Source of the DNA: Rhizobiales bacterium GAS188
Lineage (GTDB): Bacteria; Pseudomonadota; Alphaproteobacteria; Rhizobiales; Beijerinckiaceae
Assembly: GCA_900104855.1 (NCBI GenBank)
Contig: FNSS01000001.1
Span: forward strand, 2,666,001-2,730,000
Length of the DNA stretch: 64,000 nt
Reading direction: 5' to 3'
Notes under the pieces: generated by a model
The model's input: only the letters and a program-made list of their open reading frames with translations
Told to the model about the DNA's origin: nothing
Databases searched by the model: none
Position numbers and translations under genes: made by a program
Part shown: in pieces, positions 27,641 to 35,745 of the stretch
Layout of the letters: each line of letters opens with the position of its first letter
Numbering within the stretch: the first letter of the stretch is position 1

Positions 27641-28819
27641 ATGCAATTCTCTCGGCGCGCGGCTCTCGCGCTTCTCGTCGCGGCCGTTCCGATGGCCGGG
27701 CCAGCAACGGCGCAGGAACCCGTGACGGTCGGGCTCGTCATCCCGCTCTCGCCGCCCGGAGATCCGGCTGCCGGCCAGCTGATCCGCCGCGGCGCCGAGC
27801 TCGCCATCGACTATTACAACAGCAAGGGCGGCGTGCTCGGCGGACGCAAGCTGCAGCTATCCGTGCAGGACAGCCAGGGAAGGCCGGAAGGCGGGGTCGC
27901 GGCCTATCGGCGCGTGGTCGGCGAGGACAAGGCGGTGGCCGTGACCGGCTTCTTCCATTCCTCGGTCAATATCGCGGCGAACGAGGTCGCAAAGACCATG
28001 GGTGTGCCGACCATCGGCACCCAGACCTCGGCGGCCGACATCACCGGCAAGCATTACGACGTCGCCTTCCGCACCCATTTGATCGATCCGCTGCGTGTCG
28101 CGGCCTGGCTGCAATTCATGCAGAAGAAGGGCTTCAAGCGCGTCTCGATGGTGGCCGAGACCTCCGATTACGGCATCGGCCTCGTGACCGAGACGGACCG
28201 GCAGATCAAGGAGAAGAAGCTGCCGATCGAGCTGCAGAGCATCACCTTCGATCGGGCCTCGACGGACCTGACGCCGCAGCTCCTGCAGGTGAAGGCCTTC
28301 AAGCCCGATCTTCTCGTCAATATCGGCGTCGGCGCGCCGATGGACCTGATGATCGAGCAGGCTGCGACCCTCGGCATCACACCGGCAGCGCCGATGCTGA
28401 TCTCCTACGATGCGCCGATCCGGCCGCAATTCTGGCAATTGCACCCGAACACCGGCGACAAGCTCTACTTCATCGCCTATTACTCGCCAAAGCAGGCGCT
28501 CTCCGAGATCGGCACCTGGTTCACCAAGACCTATGAGGAGAAATACAAGGAATCGCCTGTCTATTCCTCGCTGAACGGTTTTGGCGACGTGGCGATCATC
28601 GCGCAAGCCGTCGAGCAGGCGAAGAGCACCGACCCCAAGGCCGTCATCAACACGCTCGAGACCGGAAAGTTCAGCTTCTGGTCCACGGGCGACGTCACCT
28701 TCCCCAAGGCCGACGGGGTGTTCTGGCACAATTTCTCGCCGCCGGTCCTGATCCTGCAATTCCAAAAGCCGAACCAGGATTGGAAGGAAGCGGAGGTTGC
28801 GTTCGAGAGCGGCAAGTGA
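27641..28819 (+). CDS. Periplasmic substrate-binding protein of Liv-type ABC importer, locus 2
   Basis: A 392-residue type I periplasmic binding protein. Signal peptide MQFSRRAALALLVAAVPMAG ending near ATAQE; mature start EPVTVGLVIPLSPPGDPAAG. It belongs to the ANF/LivK-type receptor family. ATG 27641 follows GGGGAG. The permease and ATPase genes lie 312 bases downstream, with a 35-base perfect inverted repeat in between, so transcription may not simply continue. Ligand unknown. Confidence 0.9.
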   Translation: MQFSRRAALALLVAAVPMAGPATAQEPVTVGLVIPLSPPGDPAAGQLIRRGAELAIDYYNSKGGVLGGRKLQLSVQDSQGRPEGGVAAYRRVVGEDKAVAVTGFFHSSVNIAANEVAKTMGVPTIGTQTSAADITGKHYDVAFRTHLIDPLRVAAWLQFMQKKGFKRVSMVAETSDYGIGLVTETDRQIKEKKLPIELQSITFDRASTDLTPQLLQVKAFKPDLLVNIGVGAPMDLMIEQAATLGITPAAPMLISYDAPIRPQFWQLHPNTGDKLYFIAYYSPKQALSEIGTWFTKTYEEKYKESPVYSSLNGFGDVAIIAQAVEQAKSTDPKAVINTLETGKFSFWSTGDVTFPKADGVFWHNFSPPVLILQFQKPNQDWKEAEVAFESGK

Positions 28820-29131
28820 GCGGCCTTTGCGCAGCTGCGATTGACCCCTGCTCACGCTTGAGCCCCAGCTCAGCTCCTCCTTCCAGCGCCGACCTGTCCG
28901 GGGAAAGTATCGATCGTAGCATAGGCGTGGATGGCCGGGCCAAGCCCGGCCAAGACGCGGTCGCTATGGCGAGCGCAATCAAGATCCGGTGGTCATTTTG
29001 CTCAGACGAATGGACCCATCCCCGTCTTGGCCGGGCTTGGCCCGGCCATCCACGCCTGTCCGCTGCGAATTCCGGAGCACCTGGACTTGAGGTGGGGGTC
29101 GAAATGCTACGGCGCTTGACGCTTATTGCCG
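28820..29131. other. Spacer between binding protein and permease, locus 2
   Basis: 312 bases with no gene recognised. Most of it is the perfect inverted repeat at 28923-29057 described separately. Confidence 0.6.
28923..29057. repeat. Perfect 35-base inverted repeat, each arm itself a palindrome
   Basis: Arms 28923-28957 and 29023-29057 are exact reverse complements, with a 65-base centre. Each arm contains GGCCGGGC-CAA-GCCCGGCC, a palindrome in its own right. This resembles rhizobial intergenic palindromic repeats; no transposase is nearby. Confidence 0.9.
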
Positions 29132-30025
29132 ATGTTCACCCCTGAGCTCTTCGCCCAAGCCCTGATCGCCGGCGTGGTGATCGGCGTCATCTATGCGTTG
29201 ATGGCGCTCGGCATCACCTTCATCTACTCGATCGTGAAGATGATCAACTGGTCGATGGGCGAGTTCTACATGATCGGCAGCTACGCCCAGTATCTGATCG
29301 TCATCTACTTGCTCGGTCCGAATCTCTGGTATGTGGCGGCGATCCTGTCGGCGGCGGGCGTGTTCCTGCTGGGCTGGCTGATCGAGCCCATCCTGATCAA
29401 GCCGATGTTCACCGGCGGCATCGAGCGCAAGGACGATTACGCGACCGTCGTCACCATCGCGCTGCTCTTGCTGCTGCGCAACCTGGCGACGGCGCTGTCG
29501 GGCCCCTATCAGCGCACGCCCGGCACCAGCCTGCCGACCGTGATGCTCGGTCCGCTGCCGGAAAGCGGGGCGAGGCTTGCTGCCTTCATCTGCGCGCTCG
29601 CCGCCATCGCGCTGTTCTATCTGTTGCTGAAGCGGACCTGGCTCGGCCTGGCGCTGCGCGCCACCTCGCAGAGCCGGGTCGGCGCCCAGACGGCCGGGGT
29701 CGACGTGCTGGCTCTCGACAAGATCGCCTTCGGCATCGGGGTCGGGCTCGCGGGCCTCGCCGGCGCGCTGCTGGCTCCGGTCTTCATGGTCTATCCGACC
29801 AATGGGGTGGTCACGACGACCAAGGGCTTCGAGATCATCGTCATCGGCGGGCTCGGCTCCATTCCCGGAGCCCTGATCGCCGGCGTGCTGCTCGGCATCG
29901 CCGAATCGCTCGGCTCGACCTTCATCGCTTCGGCCTATCAGAACGCCTATGGCTTCGTGCTGCTCCTCCTGGTGCTGGCCTTGCGGCCGAGCGGGCTGTT
30001 CGGCGAGCGCATCCGACAAGCATGA
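29132..30025 (+). CDS. livH: Branched-chain-amino-acid-type ABC permease (LivH-like), locus 2
   Basis: A 297-residue permease with the N-terminal ALIAGVVIGVIYALMALGIT, IVKMINWSMGEFYMIG and C-terminal VIGGLGSIPGALIAGVLLG blocks of LivH. ATG 29132 is preferred to TTG 29126; neither has a strong ribosome-binding site. Its stop overlaps livG as ATGA. A matching LivM-type second permease is missing from this locus. Confidence 0.92.
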   Translation: MFTPELFAQALIAGVVIGVIYALMALGITFIYSIVKMINWSMGEFYMIGSYAQYLIVIYLLGPNLWYVAAILSAAGVFLLGWLIEPILIKPMFTGGIERKDDYATVVTIALLLLLRNLATALSGPYQRTPGTSLPTVMLGPLPESGARLAAFICALAAIALFYLLLKRTWLGLALRATSQSRVGAQTAGVDVLALDKIAFGIGVGLAGLAGALLAPVFMVYPTNGVVTTTKGFEIIVIGGLGSIPGALIAGVLLGIAESLGSTFIASAYQNAYGFVLLLLVLALRPSGLFGERIRQA

Positions 30026-30783
30026 CCATGCCGGCCCCCATCCTCGAGACGCGCCGGCTCTCGAAGCGCTTCGGCGGCTTCCTCGCCAATGACGCCATCG
30101 ACTTCGCGGTCGCGCCGGGCGAGATCCGCGGCATCATCGGGCCGAACGGCGCCGGCAAATCGACCCTCGTCAACCTGATGACCGGGGTGCATGCGCCGAG
30201 CTCGGGCGAGGTGCTGCTCGCGGGCGAAAGCCTCGTCGGGCTCAAGACCCATGAGATCGCCCGCAAGGGGTTGGCGCGCTCCTTCCAGGTGAGCCGCGTC
30301 TTCGGCAATCTCTCGCTCATCGACAATCTTCTGGCGCCGCATCTGGCGCAGATTTCTGGCAAGGCTGGGCGCGAAGCCGGCCTCGCCAAAGGCTGGCGCT
30401 TCCTCGAGCTCACCGGGCTCGCGAGGCTCGCCCATCAGCCCGCCAAGGCGCTGTCGGGCGGCCAGCGCGTGCTGCTGCAGGCGGCGGCGGGCTTCATGAT
30501 CCCATCGCTTTCCTGCTACCTGCTCGACGAGCCTTTCGCCGGCGTCAATCCGGTGATCAAGGACCAGCTCATGGAGCTCATCGAGGAGGAGAACCGGGCG
30601 CGTGCCCTCACCTTCGTGGTGGTGAGCCACGAGATGGCGGTGATGCGCCGCCTCTGCCACAAGATCACCGTGCTGATCGAAGGCCGCGTGGTGGCCGAGG
30701 GCTCGCTCGACGAGGTCGCGGCACGCCCGGACGTGATCAAAGCCTATCTGGGGAAGAGCGGTGAGGTGAGTGGTGAGGAGTGA
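30022..30783 (+). CDS. livG: Branched-chain-amino-acid-type ABC transporter ATPase (LivG-like), locus 2
   Basis: A 253-residue ATPase: Walker A GPNGAGKST, LARSFQVSRVFGNLS, signature LSGGQRVLLQAA, Walker B CYLLDEPFAGVN and switch His in VVSHEMAVMRRL. The last residues (SGEVSGEE) and the TGA stop are encoded by a GTGAG-type simple repeat that continues downstream. No LivM or LivF gene follows, which is unusual; they could be supplied in trans or have been lost. Confidence 0.9.
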   Translation: MTMPAPILETRRLSKRFGGFLANDAIDFAVAPGEIRGIIGPNGAGKSTLVNLMTGVHAPSSGEVLLAGESLVGLKTHEIARKGLARSFQVSRVFGNLSLIDNLLAPHLAQISGKAGREAGLAKGWRFLELTGLARLAHQPAKALSGGQRVLLQAAAGFMIPSLSCYLLDEPFAGVNPVIKDQLMELIEEENRARALTFVVVSHEMAVMRRLCHKITVLIEGRVVAEGSLDEVAARPDVIKAYLGKSGEVSGEE

Positions 30784-30854
30784 GGAGTGAGTAGTGAGTA
30801 GTGAGTAGTGAGCAGATTGTAGGAAGCTACTCGCCATTCACTACTCACTCCTCA
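30781..30854. repeat. Inverted repeat of GTGAGTAGT-type simple sequence
   Basis: Arms 30781-30797 and 30838-30854 are exact 17-base reverse complements; the left side continues as several copies of GTGAGTA. The left arm begins at the stop codon of the upstream ATPase gene. It can form a hairpin between the convergent livG and nfeD genes and probably ends transcription from both sides. Confidence 0.85.
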
Positions 30855-30865
30855 CTATACACGAC

Positions 30866-31321
30866 TCACTTCACCGGCTCCACGGTAACGACCTTGCCGG
30901 CGACCGAGACCACCTTCACCTTGGCGCCCGCGGGCAAATCCGGCCCTTTGGCGAGCCAGATCGCATCGTCGAAGCGCACCCGGCCTTCGCCACCCTCGAT
31001 CGGCCGATCGAGGGTGCAGACGCGGCCGATCAGCGCATTGACACGCTGGTTGAGGAGGGAGACGGTCGCCTCGTCGTCACCTTTGCGCCAAGTGAGCGTC
31101 TTGCCGATATAGACCAGCACGATGGCCAGGACCGCGAAGAGAAGGCCGTTCGCCTCCCAGGGCAGGCGTATCGCGAAATTCACGAGACCGATGATCAGCG
31201 CTGCGAGACCGAGCCAGATCAGGAAAAAGCCCGGCGCCGCCATCTCGAGCGCGATCAGGATCACGCCGGCGATGGCCCAGGTCCAAGCAGAACCGAGATC
31301 GATGCCGTCCATCGCGGTCAA
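30866..31321 (-). CDS. NfeD-family membrane protein
   Basis: A 151-residue protein with three N-terminal hydrophobic helices (WAIAGVILIALEMAAPGFFL and following) and a C-terminal OB-fold (NfeD) domain from about residue 90 (NALIGRVCTLDRPIEGGEGR). NfeD proteins partner with SPFH/stomatin proteins in bacterial membranes, and the gene overlaps the stomatin stop by ATGA, so the pair is co-translated. Second gene of a two-gene minus-strand operon. Confidence 0.9.
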   Translation of the reverse strand: MTAMDGIDLGSAWTWAIAGVILIALEMAAPGFFLIWLGLAALIIGLVNFAIRLPWEANGLLFAVLAIVLVYIGKTLTWRKGDDEATVSLLNQRVNALIGRVCTLDRPIEGGEGRVRFDDAIWLAKGPDLPAGAKVKVVSVAGKVVTVEPVK

Positions 31322-32301
31322 GCCCCGCCGGGCGGGCGGATCGCGGGCACGCCGGTCGGCGTGGCGCGCGCCGAGCTTCCGTCCGGGCCGAACACCGCCT
31401 TGGCGATCTCGCCGATGCCGGCGACCGTGCCGCCGAGCGAGGCGGCCTCGATCGGGATGATGATGACCTTCTGGTTCGGCGCCGTGGCGAGCGCCTGCAG
31501 GGCGCGCGTATATTTCTCGGCGATCAGGTAATTGGCGGCCGCGATATTGCCGCCCGTGATGGCCTGGGAGACGGCCGTGGTCGCCGCGGCTTCGGCCGCC
31601 GCCGAGCGCTCACGCGCCTCGGCGTCGCGGAAGGCCGCTTCCTTGCGGCCCTCGGCTTCGAGGATCGCCGCCTGCTTGCGGCCTTCGGCGCGCAGGATGT
31701 CGGATTGGCGCGTGCCTTCCGCCTCGAGGATCGCGGCGCGCTTCTCGCGCTCGGCCTTCATCTGGCGGCCCATCGATTCGACGATATCGGCCGGCGGCAT
31801 GATGTCCTTGATCTCGATGCGGTTGATCTTGAGGCCCCAGGGCGAAGCCGCCGCGTCGACCACGGCCATCAGGCGTTCGTTGATGGCGTCGCGATGCGAG
31901 AGGAGCTGGTCGAGATCCATCGAGCCCATCACGGTGCGGATATTGGTGGTGACGATGTTGAGGAGGGCCGTGGCGAGATTGGCGACCTCGTAGGAGGCGC
32001 GCGCCGCATCGATGACCTGGAAGAAGATCACCCCGTCGACCCTGATCGTCGCATTGTCCTTGGTGATCACCTCCTGGGAGGGCACGTCGAGCACCTGCTC
32101 CATCATGTTCACCTTGTTCCCGATGGTGTCGAGATAAGGAACGATGATGCCGAGACCTGGCTGCAGCGTGAAGGTATAGCGGCGGAAGCGCTCGACGGTG
32201 TAATTATAGCCTTGCGGCACGGTGCGGATGCCGGACAACAAGGTCAGCACCACGAACACCACGAGGACGATGACGAAAATCCCGAATCCGCCGATCGGCA
32301 T
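31318..32301 (-). CDS. SPFH/stomatin-like membrane protein (QmcA-type)
   Basis: A 327-residue protein: one N-terminal membrane helix (IFVIVLVVFVVLTLLSG), a band-7/SPFH domain (VPQGYNYTVERFRRY to about 200), then a charged coiled coil with repeated EAEGTRQSDILRAEGRK-type units and a C-terminal tail. The ATG at 32301 has GGGGAGG seven or so bases upstream. The upstream open frame is not protein-like. It likely forms oligomers organising membrane microdomains with its NfeD partner. Confidence 0.92.
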   Translation of the reverse strand: MPIGGFGIFVIVLVVFVVLTLLSGIRTVPQGYNYTVERFRRYTFTLQPGLGIIVPYLDTIGNKVNMMEQVLDVPSQEVITKDNATIRVDGVIFFQVIDAARASYEVANLATALLNIVTTNIRTVMGSMDLDQLLSHRDAINERLMAVVDAAASPWGLKINRIEIKDIMPPADIVESMGRQMKAEREKRAAILEAEGTRQSDILRAEGRKQAAILEAEGRKEAAFRDAEARERSAAAEAAATTAVSQAITGGNIAAANYLIAEKYTRALQALATAPNQKVIIIPIEAASLGGTVAGIGEIAKAVFGPDGSSARATPTGVPAIRPPGGA

Positions 32302-32490
32302 AAATGCCTCCCCGAATCGCCTGCGTTGCAGTGCCCGCGAATAGGCGGTCCAGGCGGGCGCCGAGTCAAGCAGCCTGCTGAACTGTGAAGCCGGCTGAAT
32401 TGCGGCGCAATCCGGATGGAAGGCGCCGGCATGGCGGCAGCGCCGGGACGGATTTTGTGTTTGGCGACACGGATTTGCCGATGAGGAGAT

Positions 32491-32880
32491 ATGGCGATGC
32501 GCATCATCGATCATGACAGCGAGCCTCGCGAGGCTTGGCGCGACGGGGTGCTGACGCGCATGCTCGCTTCAGCCGTCACGGGCACGGCGCAGCTCTGCCT
32601 GTTCGAGCAATGGTGTGCCCCCGGCCGCGGAGCTCCCACCCATCTGCACGCCGTCGAGGAGGTGCTGAGCGTGCTCGACGGGCAGGCCGAGATCTGGGTC
32701 GAGGCCGAGACGGTCTCGCTGAAGGCCGGCCAATCGCTGGTGGTGCCGGCGGGCCGGCGGCACGGCTTCCGCAATATCGGCCAGACGACGCTGCATGTGC
32801 GCGCCACGCTCGCGGCGCCGATCTTCGAGGCCGCGTACGAAGATGAGCGCGAGGTGTCGCGCCGCTGGCTGCCGGCATAG
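32491..32880 (+). CDS. Cupin-domain protein
   Basis: A 129-residue single cupin. Motif 1 is visible as GAPTHLHAVEEVLSVLDGQAEIW (His, His and Glu ligands) and motif 2 as PAGRRHGFRNIG with a second-site His, so a metal site is plausible. ATG 32491 has GAGGAGA just upstream. Function cannot be told from sequence; these small cupins can be sugar isomerases, dioxygenases or sensors. Its stop is 19 bases before a family D repeat. Confidence 0.85.
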   Translation: MAMRIIDHDSEPREAWRDGVLTRMLASAVTGTAQLCLFEQWCAPGRGAPTHLHAVEEVLSVLDGQAEIWVEAETVSLKAGQSLVVPAGRRHGFRNIGQTTLHVRATLAAPIFEAAYEDEREVSRRWLPA

Positions 32881-32900
32881 GCGGGGACCGCGCCTCCCGG

Positions 32901-33012
32901 AATGCCGGCTGGAAGCCGGCGGTCCAATCCCGCCGGACCGCCGGCTTCTAGCCGGCATCCCGAAGGGGAGATATCGGCGTTGTGGTGCTGGCTGGAAGCC
33001 GGCGGTCCAGCC
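32901..33012. repeat. Dispersed palindromic repeat, family D (GCCGGCTGGAAGCCGGC)
   Basis: Three copies of a GCTGGAAGCCGGCGGTCCA-type unit: one at about 32904, a reverse copy ending at about 32960, and a third at about 32990. The unit pairs with itself to form hairpins. The 3' end of glcF (stop at 32948) lies within it. Confidence 0.85.
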
Positions 33013-34333
33013 CTTCCGGCGCCGGTCCGCCCAGCGCCCAATCGAGGAGCTCGACCGTGTGCAGCACGGACGGACCAGCCGGGCCGCCGGCCGCGGCGCG
33101 GTCGGCGAAGCCTTTGGCGATCTGGGTTACGCAGCCGATATTGCCGGTCGCCACGATATCGGGCCGGGTACGGGCGATGTTGTCGACCTTGCGCTCGCGC
33201 AGGCGCCCGGCGATCTCAGGCTGCAGCATGTTGTAGACGCCGGCCGAGCCGCAGCAGATATGCCCTTCGGGAACATCCTTCACGCTGAAGCCCGCGGCCC
33301 GCAGCAATCTCTTCGGCTCGTCGATGATCTTCTGGCCGTGCTGCATCGAGCAGGCCGAATGATAGGCGACTGTGAGGCCGGTGCGATGCGAAGGGGCTGG
33401 CAGGTCGAGGCCTACGAGAAATTCGCTGATGTCCTTGGCGAGCCCGGAGACCTTGGCTGCCTTCTCGGCGAGTGCTTGATCATTGCGGAATATGAAGCCG
33501 TAATCCTTGATGGTGGTGCCGCAGCCCGAGGCCGTGATCACGATGGCGTCGAGCCCGCAGCGAGCGATCTCCGCATGCCAGGCGTCGATCGCCCTGGCGG
33601 CGAAGGCATGAGATTCGGCCTCCCGGCCCATATGATGGACGAGGGCGCCGCAGCAGCCTTCCTCAGCCAGCACCACCTCGACGCCGAGCCGGTTCAGGAG
33701 CCTGATGGTCGCCGCATTGATCGAGGGCTGCAGCACCTTCTGGGCGCAGCCGCCGAGCAGCGCCACACGCGCCTTGCGCGGACCCGTAGCCGGAAAGACA
33801 GTCGGCCCACCAGCCGCCGGAGGCGCCGGCAGCATATCGGGCGCAAGCTCGAGCATGGCGCCGAGCCGCTCGCCCAGCGACGGGATGGCGCGCAAGAGCC
33901 CCTCGAAGCGTTTGCCGAGCTTCGCAGCCCTGAGCGCCAGGCGAAAGCGGCCCGGATAGGGCAGGATCGCCGCGAGAATCGCCCGGATGAGGCGATCTCC
34001 GAGCGGACGGCGAAAGCTCTTCTCGATATAGGCGCGCGCATGGTCGACGAGATGCATGTAGTGCACGCCGGATGGACAGGTGGTCATGCAGGAGAGGCAG
34101 GAGAGGCAGCGATCGATATGCTTCACCACCTCGGGGGAAGCGGGCTTCTCCCCCTCCAGCATATCCTTGATCAGGTAGATGCGTCCGCGCGGCGAATCGA
34201 GCTCGTCGCCGAGCAGCAGATAGGTCGGGCAAGTCGCCGTGCAGAAGCCGCAATGCACGCAGCTGCGCAGGATCTTCTCCGACGACGCCATGGCCGGATC
34301 GGCGAGCTGGGTGTTGGTGAAGTTGGTCTGCAT
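32948..34333 (-). CDS. glcF: Glycolate oxidase iron-sulfur subunit
   Basis: A 461-residue subunit with two 4Fe-4S motifs, Cys 25/28/31/35 (CVHCGFCTATCP) and Cys 76/79/82/86 (CLSCLSCMTTCP), then two CCG-type domains (EEGCCGALVHHMG and HICCGSAGVYNML). It passes electrons from GlcD/GlcE to the respiratory chain during glycolate oxidation to glyoxylate. ATG at 34333. The last 25 or so residues are encoded by family D repeats and do not resemble the family, so the natural C-terminus probably ended near VELLDWALGG. Third gene of glcDEF. Confidence 0.93.
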   Translation of the reverse strand: MQTNFTNTQLADPAMASSEKILRSCVHCGFCTATCPTYLLLGDELDSPRGRIYLIKDMLEGEKPASPEVVKHIDRCLSCLSCMTTCPSGVHYMHLVDHARAYIEKSFRRPLGDRLIRAILAAILPYPGRFRLALRAAKLGKRFEGLLRAIPSLGERLGAMLELAPDMLPAPPAAGGPTVFPATGPRKARVALLGGCAQKVLQPSINAATIRLLNRLGVEVVLAEEGCCGALVHHMGREAESHAFAARAIDAWHAEIARCGLDAIVITASGCGTTIKDYGFIFRNDQALAEKAAKVSGLAKDISEFLVGLDLPAPSHRTGLTVAYHSACSMQHGQKIIDEPKRLLRAAGFSVKDVPEGHICCGSAGVYNMLQPEIAGRLRERKVDNIARTRPDIVATGNIGCVTQIAKGFADRAAAGGPAGPSVLHTVELLDWALGGPAPEGLDRRLPASTTTPISPLRDAG

Positions 34334-34436
34334 GCGAAACTATACGACGGTTTGCGGCGTGACGCCCATGGTCTTCGGGTGCGCTGCTTCAAGGCCGGCG
34401 CGATGATGCCCACCATGATGCCGACCTGAGCTTGCC

Positions 34437-35624
34437 TCAAAGTCCCGCATACATCCGCCCCGGCTCGAGCAGGCCCGCCGGATCGAAGCTCGCCTTGATG
34501 TCGCGCGTCAGCTTCAGGAGCGCCGCAGTAGGCGGTTGGAACACATCGACGGCGGCGCGCACCGCATCGGGCGCGCGGATCAGCGTCGCGTGGCCGCCCG
34601 CCGCGCGAGACGCGGCGTGAACGATCGAGGCGCCGGCATCGCCGAGCGCCGGGCAGGCGATCCAGACGAGGCCACCGCCCCAATCATAGAAGCAGCGCGC
34701 TTCGAGCTTGCGGCCGATCGCCTCGGCAAGGCCGGGACCGCGGCTCGGCGCGGCCGAGAGCCGCCAGATGGCGGCCTCGCGCGGCTCGGCGAGGAACACC
34801 GCATCGCGCACATCGAGCCACAGCGCCTCGCTCGCTTCCGGGCTGAGGATCTCGGCAAGGCCGAAAGGCTGCAGCAGAGCAGTGAGCCGCTCGGAGCGGT
34901 AGGCGACCGCGACCGTGGAGCTTTCGAGCCGCAACAGGGTGCGGGCGCGCTCCTCGCCGATGCCGGCCGGCAGATGGGCTGCGCCCGTGACCTCAAAGGG
35001 CGAGCCGAGGCCAGCCGACAAGGCCTCGACGCCGCGCACATCGCTCAGGCCCGAAAGCACCAGCGTCGCCTGCGTCTGCGGCAGCGGCAGCACCTTGAAG
35101 GTGACCTCGGTCAGGAAGCCGAGCGTGCCGAAAGCGCCGGCCATCAGCCGCGTCAGGTCGAGGCCAGTGACGTTCTTCATGACTCGTCCGCCCGATTTCA
35201 CGCTCTCGCCCCGGCCATTGACGAAGCGCACGCCGAGGAAGGAATCGCGGCAGGCGCCGGCCTGGATGCGACGCGGGCCGGAGAGATTGGCGGCCGCCAT
35301 GCCGCCGATGGTCGGCTCGCCGTTCGTGCCGAGCAGCTTGCGGTAATCCAGCGGCTCGAAGGGCAGGCGCTGGCCTTTCGCGGCGAGCGCCCGCTCGACC
35401 TCGGCGAGCGGCGTGCCGGCCCGCGCCGCGATGACGAGCTCGGCCGGCTCGTGCAAAGTGATGCCGCTGAGCGCGAGGCTCGAGAGCACATCCTGAGTCT
35501 GGGTCGGCCGGCCGATGCCGCGCTTCGTGCCGCCGCCCTCGATCGAGAGCGGCGCGTGCCGCGCGCCGGCATCGGCGATGATGGCTTGGGCTTCAGCTTC
35601 GCTCGCGGGGGCGTGCGTCGTCAT
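34437..35624 (-). CDS. glcE: Glycolate oxidase FAD-binding subunit GlcE
   Basis: A 395-residue FAD-linked subunit with the PCMH FAD-binding fold: PLSIEGGGTKRGIGRP, GTNGEPTIGGMAAANLSGP and LTRLMAGAFGTLGFLTEVT. ATG 35624 is chosen for its GGAGGT ribosome-binding site ten bases upstream; the frame extends further but without a good start. Works with GlcD and GlcF. 103 bases separate it from glcF, 121 from glcD, the latter gap containing a partial family C repeat. Confidence 0.93.
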   Translation of the reverse strand: MTTHAPASEAEAQAIIADAGARHAPLSIEGGGTKRGIGRPTQTQDVLSSLALSGITLHEPAELVIAARAGTPLAEVERALAAKGQRLPFEPLDYRKLLGTNGEPTIGGMAAANLSGPRRIQAGACRDSFLGVRFVNGRGESVKSGGRVMKNVTGLDLTRLMAGAFGTLGFLTEVTFKVLPLPQTQATLVLSGLSDVRGVEALSAGLGSPFEVTGAAHLPAGIGEERARTLLRLESSTVAVAYRSERLTALLQPFGLAEILSPEASEALWLDVRDAVFLAEPREAAIWRLSAAPSRGPGLAEAIGRKLEARCFYDWGGGLVWIACPALGDAGASIVHAASRAAGGHATLIRAPDAVRAAVDVFQPPTAALLKLTRDIKASFDPAGLLEPGRMYAGL

Positions 35625-35698
35625 GAACGCAGCGACCTCCGGAAACGCCGGCGTCTTGCCCGCTCTTCCTTCCTGTCTTCGCCCCGGCACTGTGTGGG

Positions 35699-35724
35699 GC
35701 GACCGGGACGGTCGCGGTCCCGGG
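35699..35724. repeat. Partial family C repeat between glcD and glcE
   Basis: GCGACCGGGACGGTCGCGGTCCCGG, an inverted-repeat core shared with the larger family C copies at 18351, 37256 and 39532. Lies upstream of the glcE start on the minus strand. Confidence 0.6.
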
Positions 35725-35745
35725 GCGTAGATGCCGGCATCGCCC

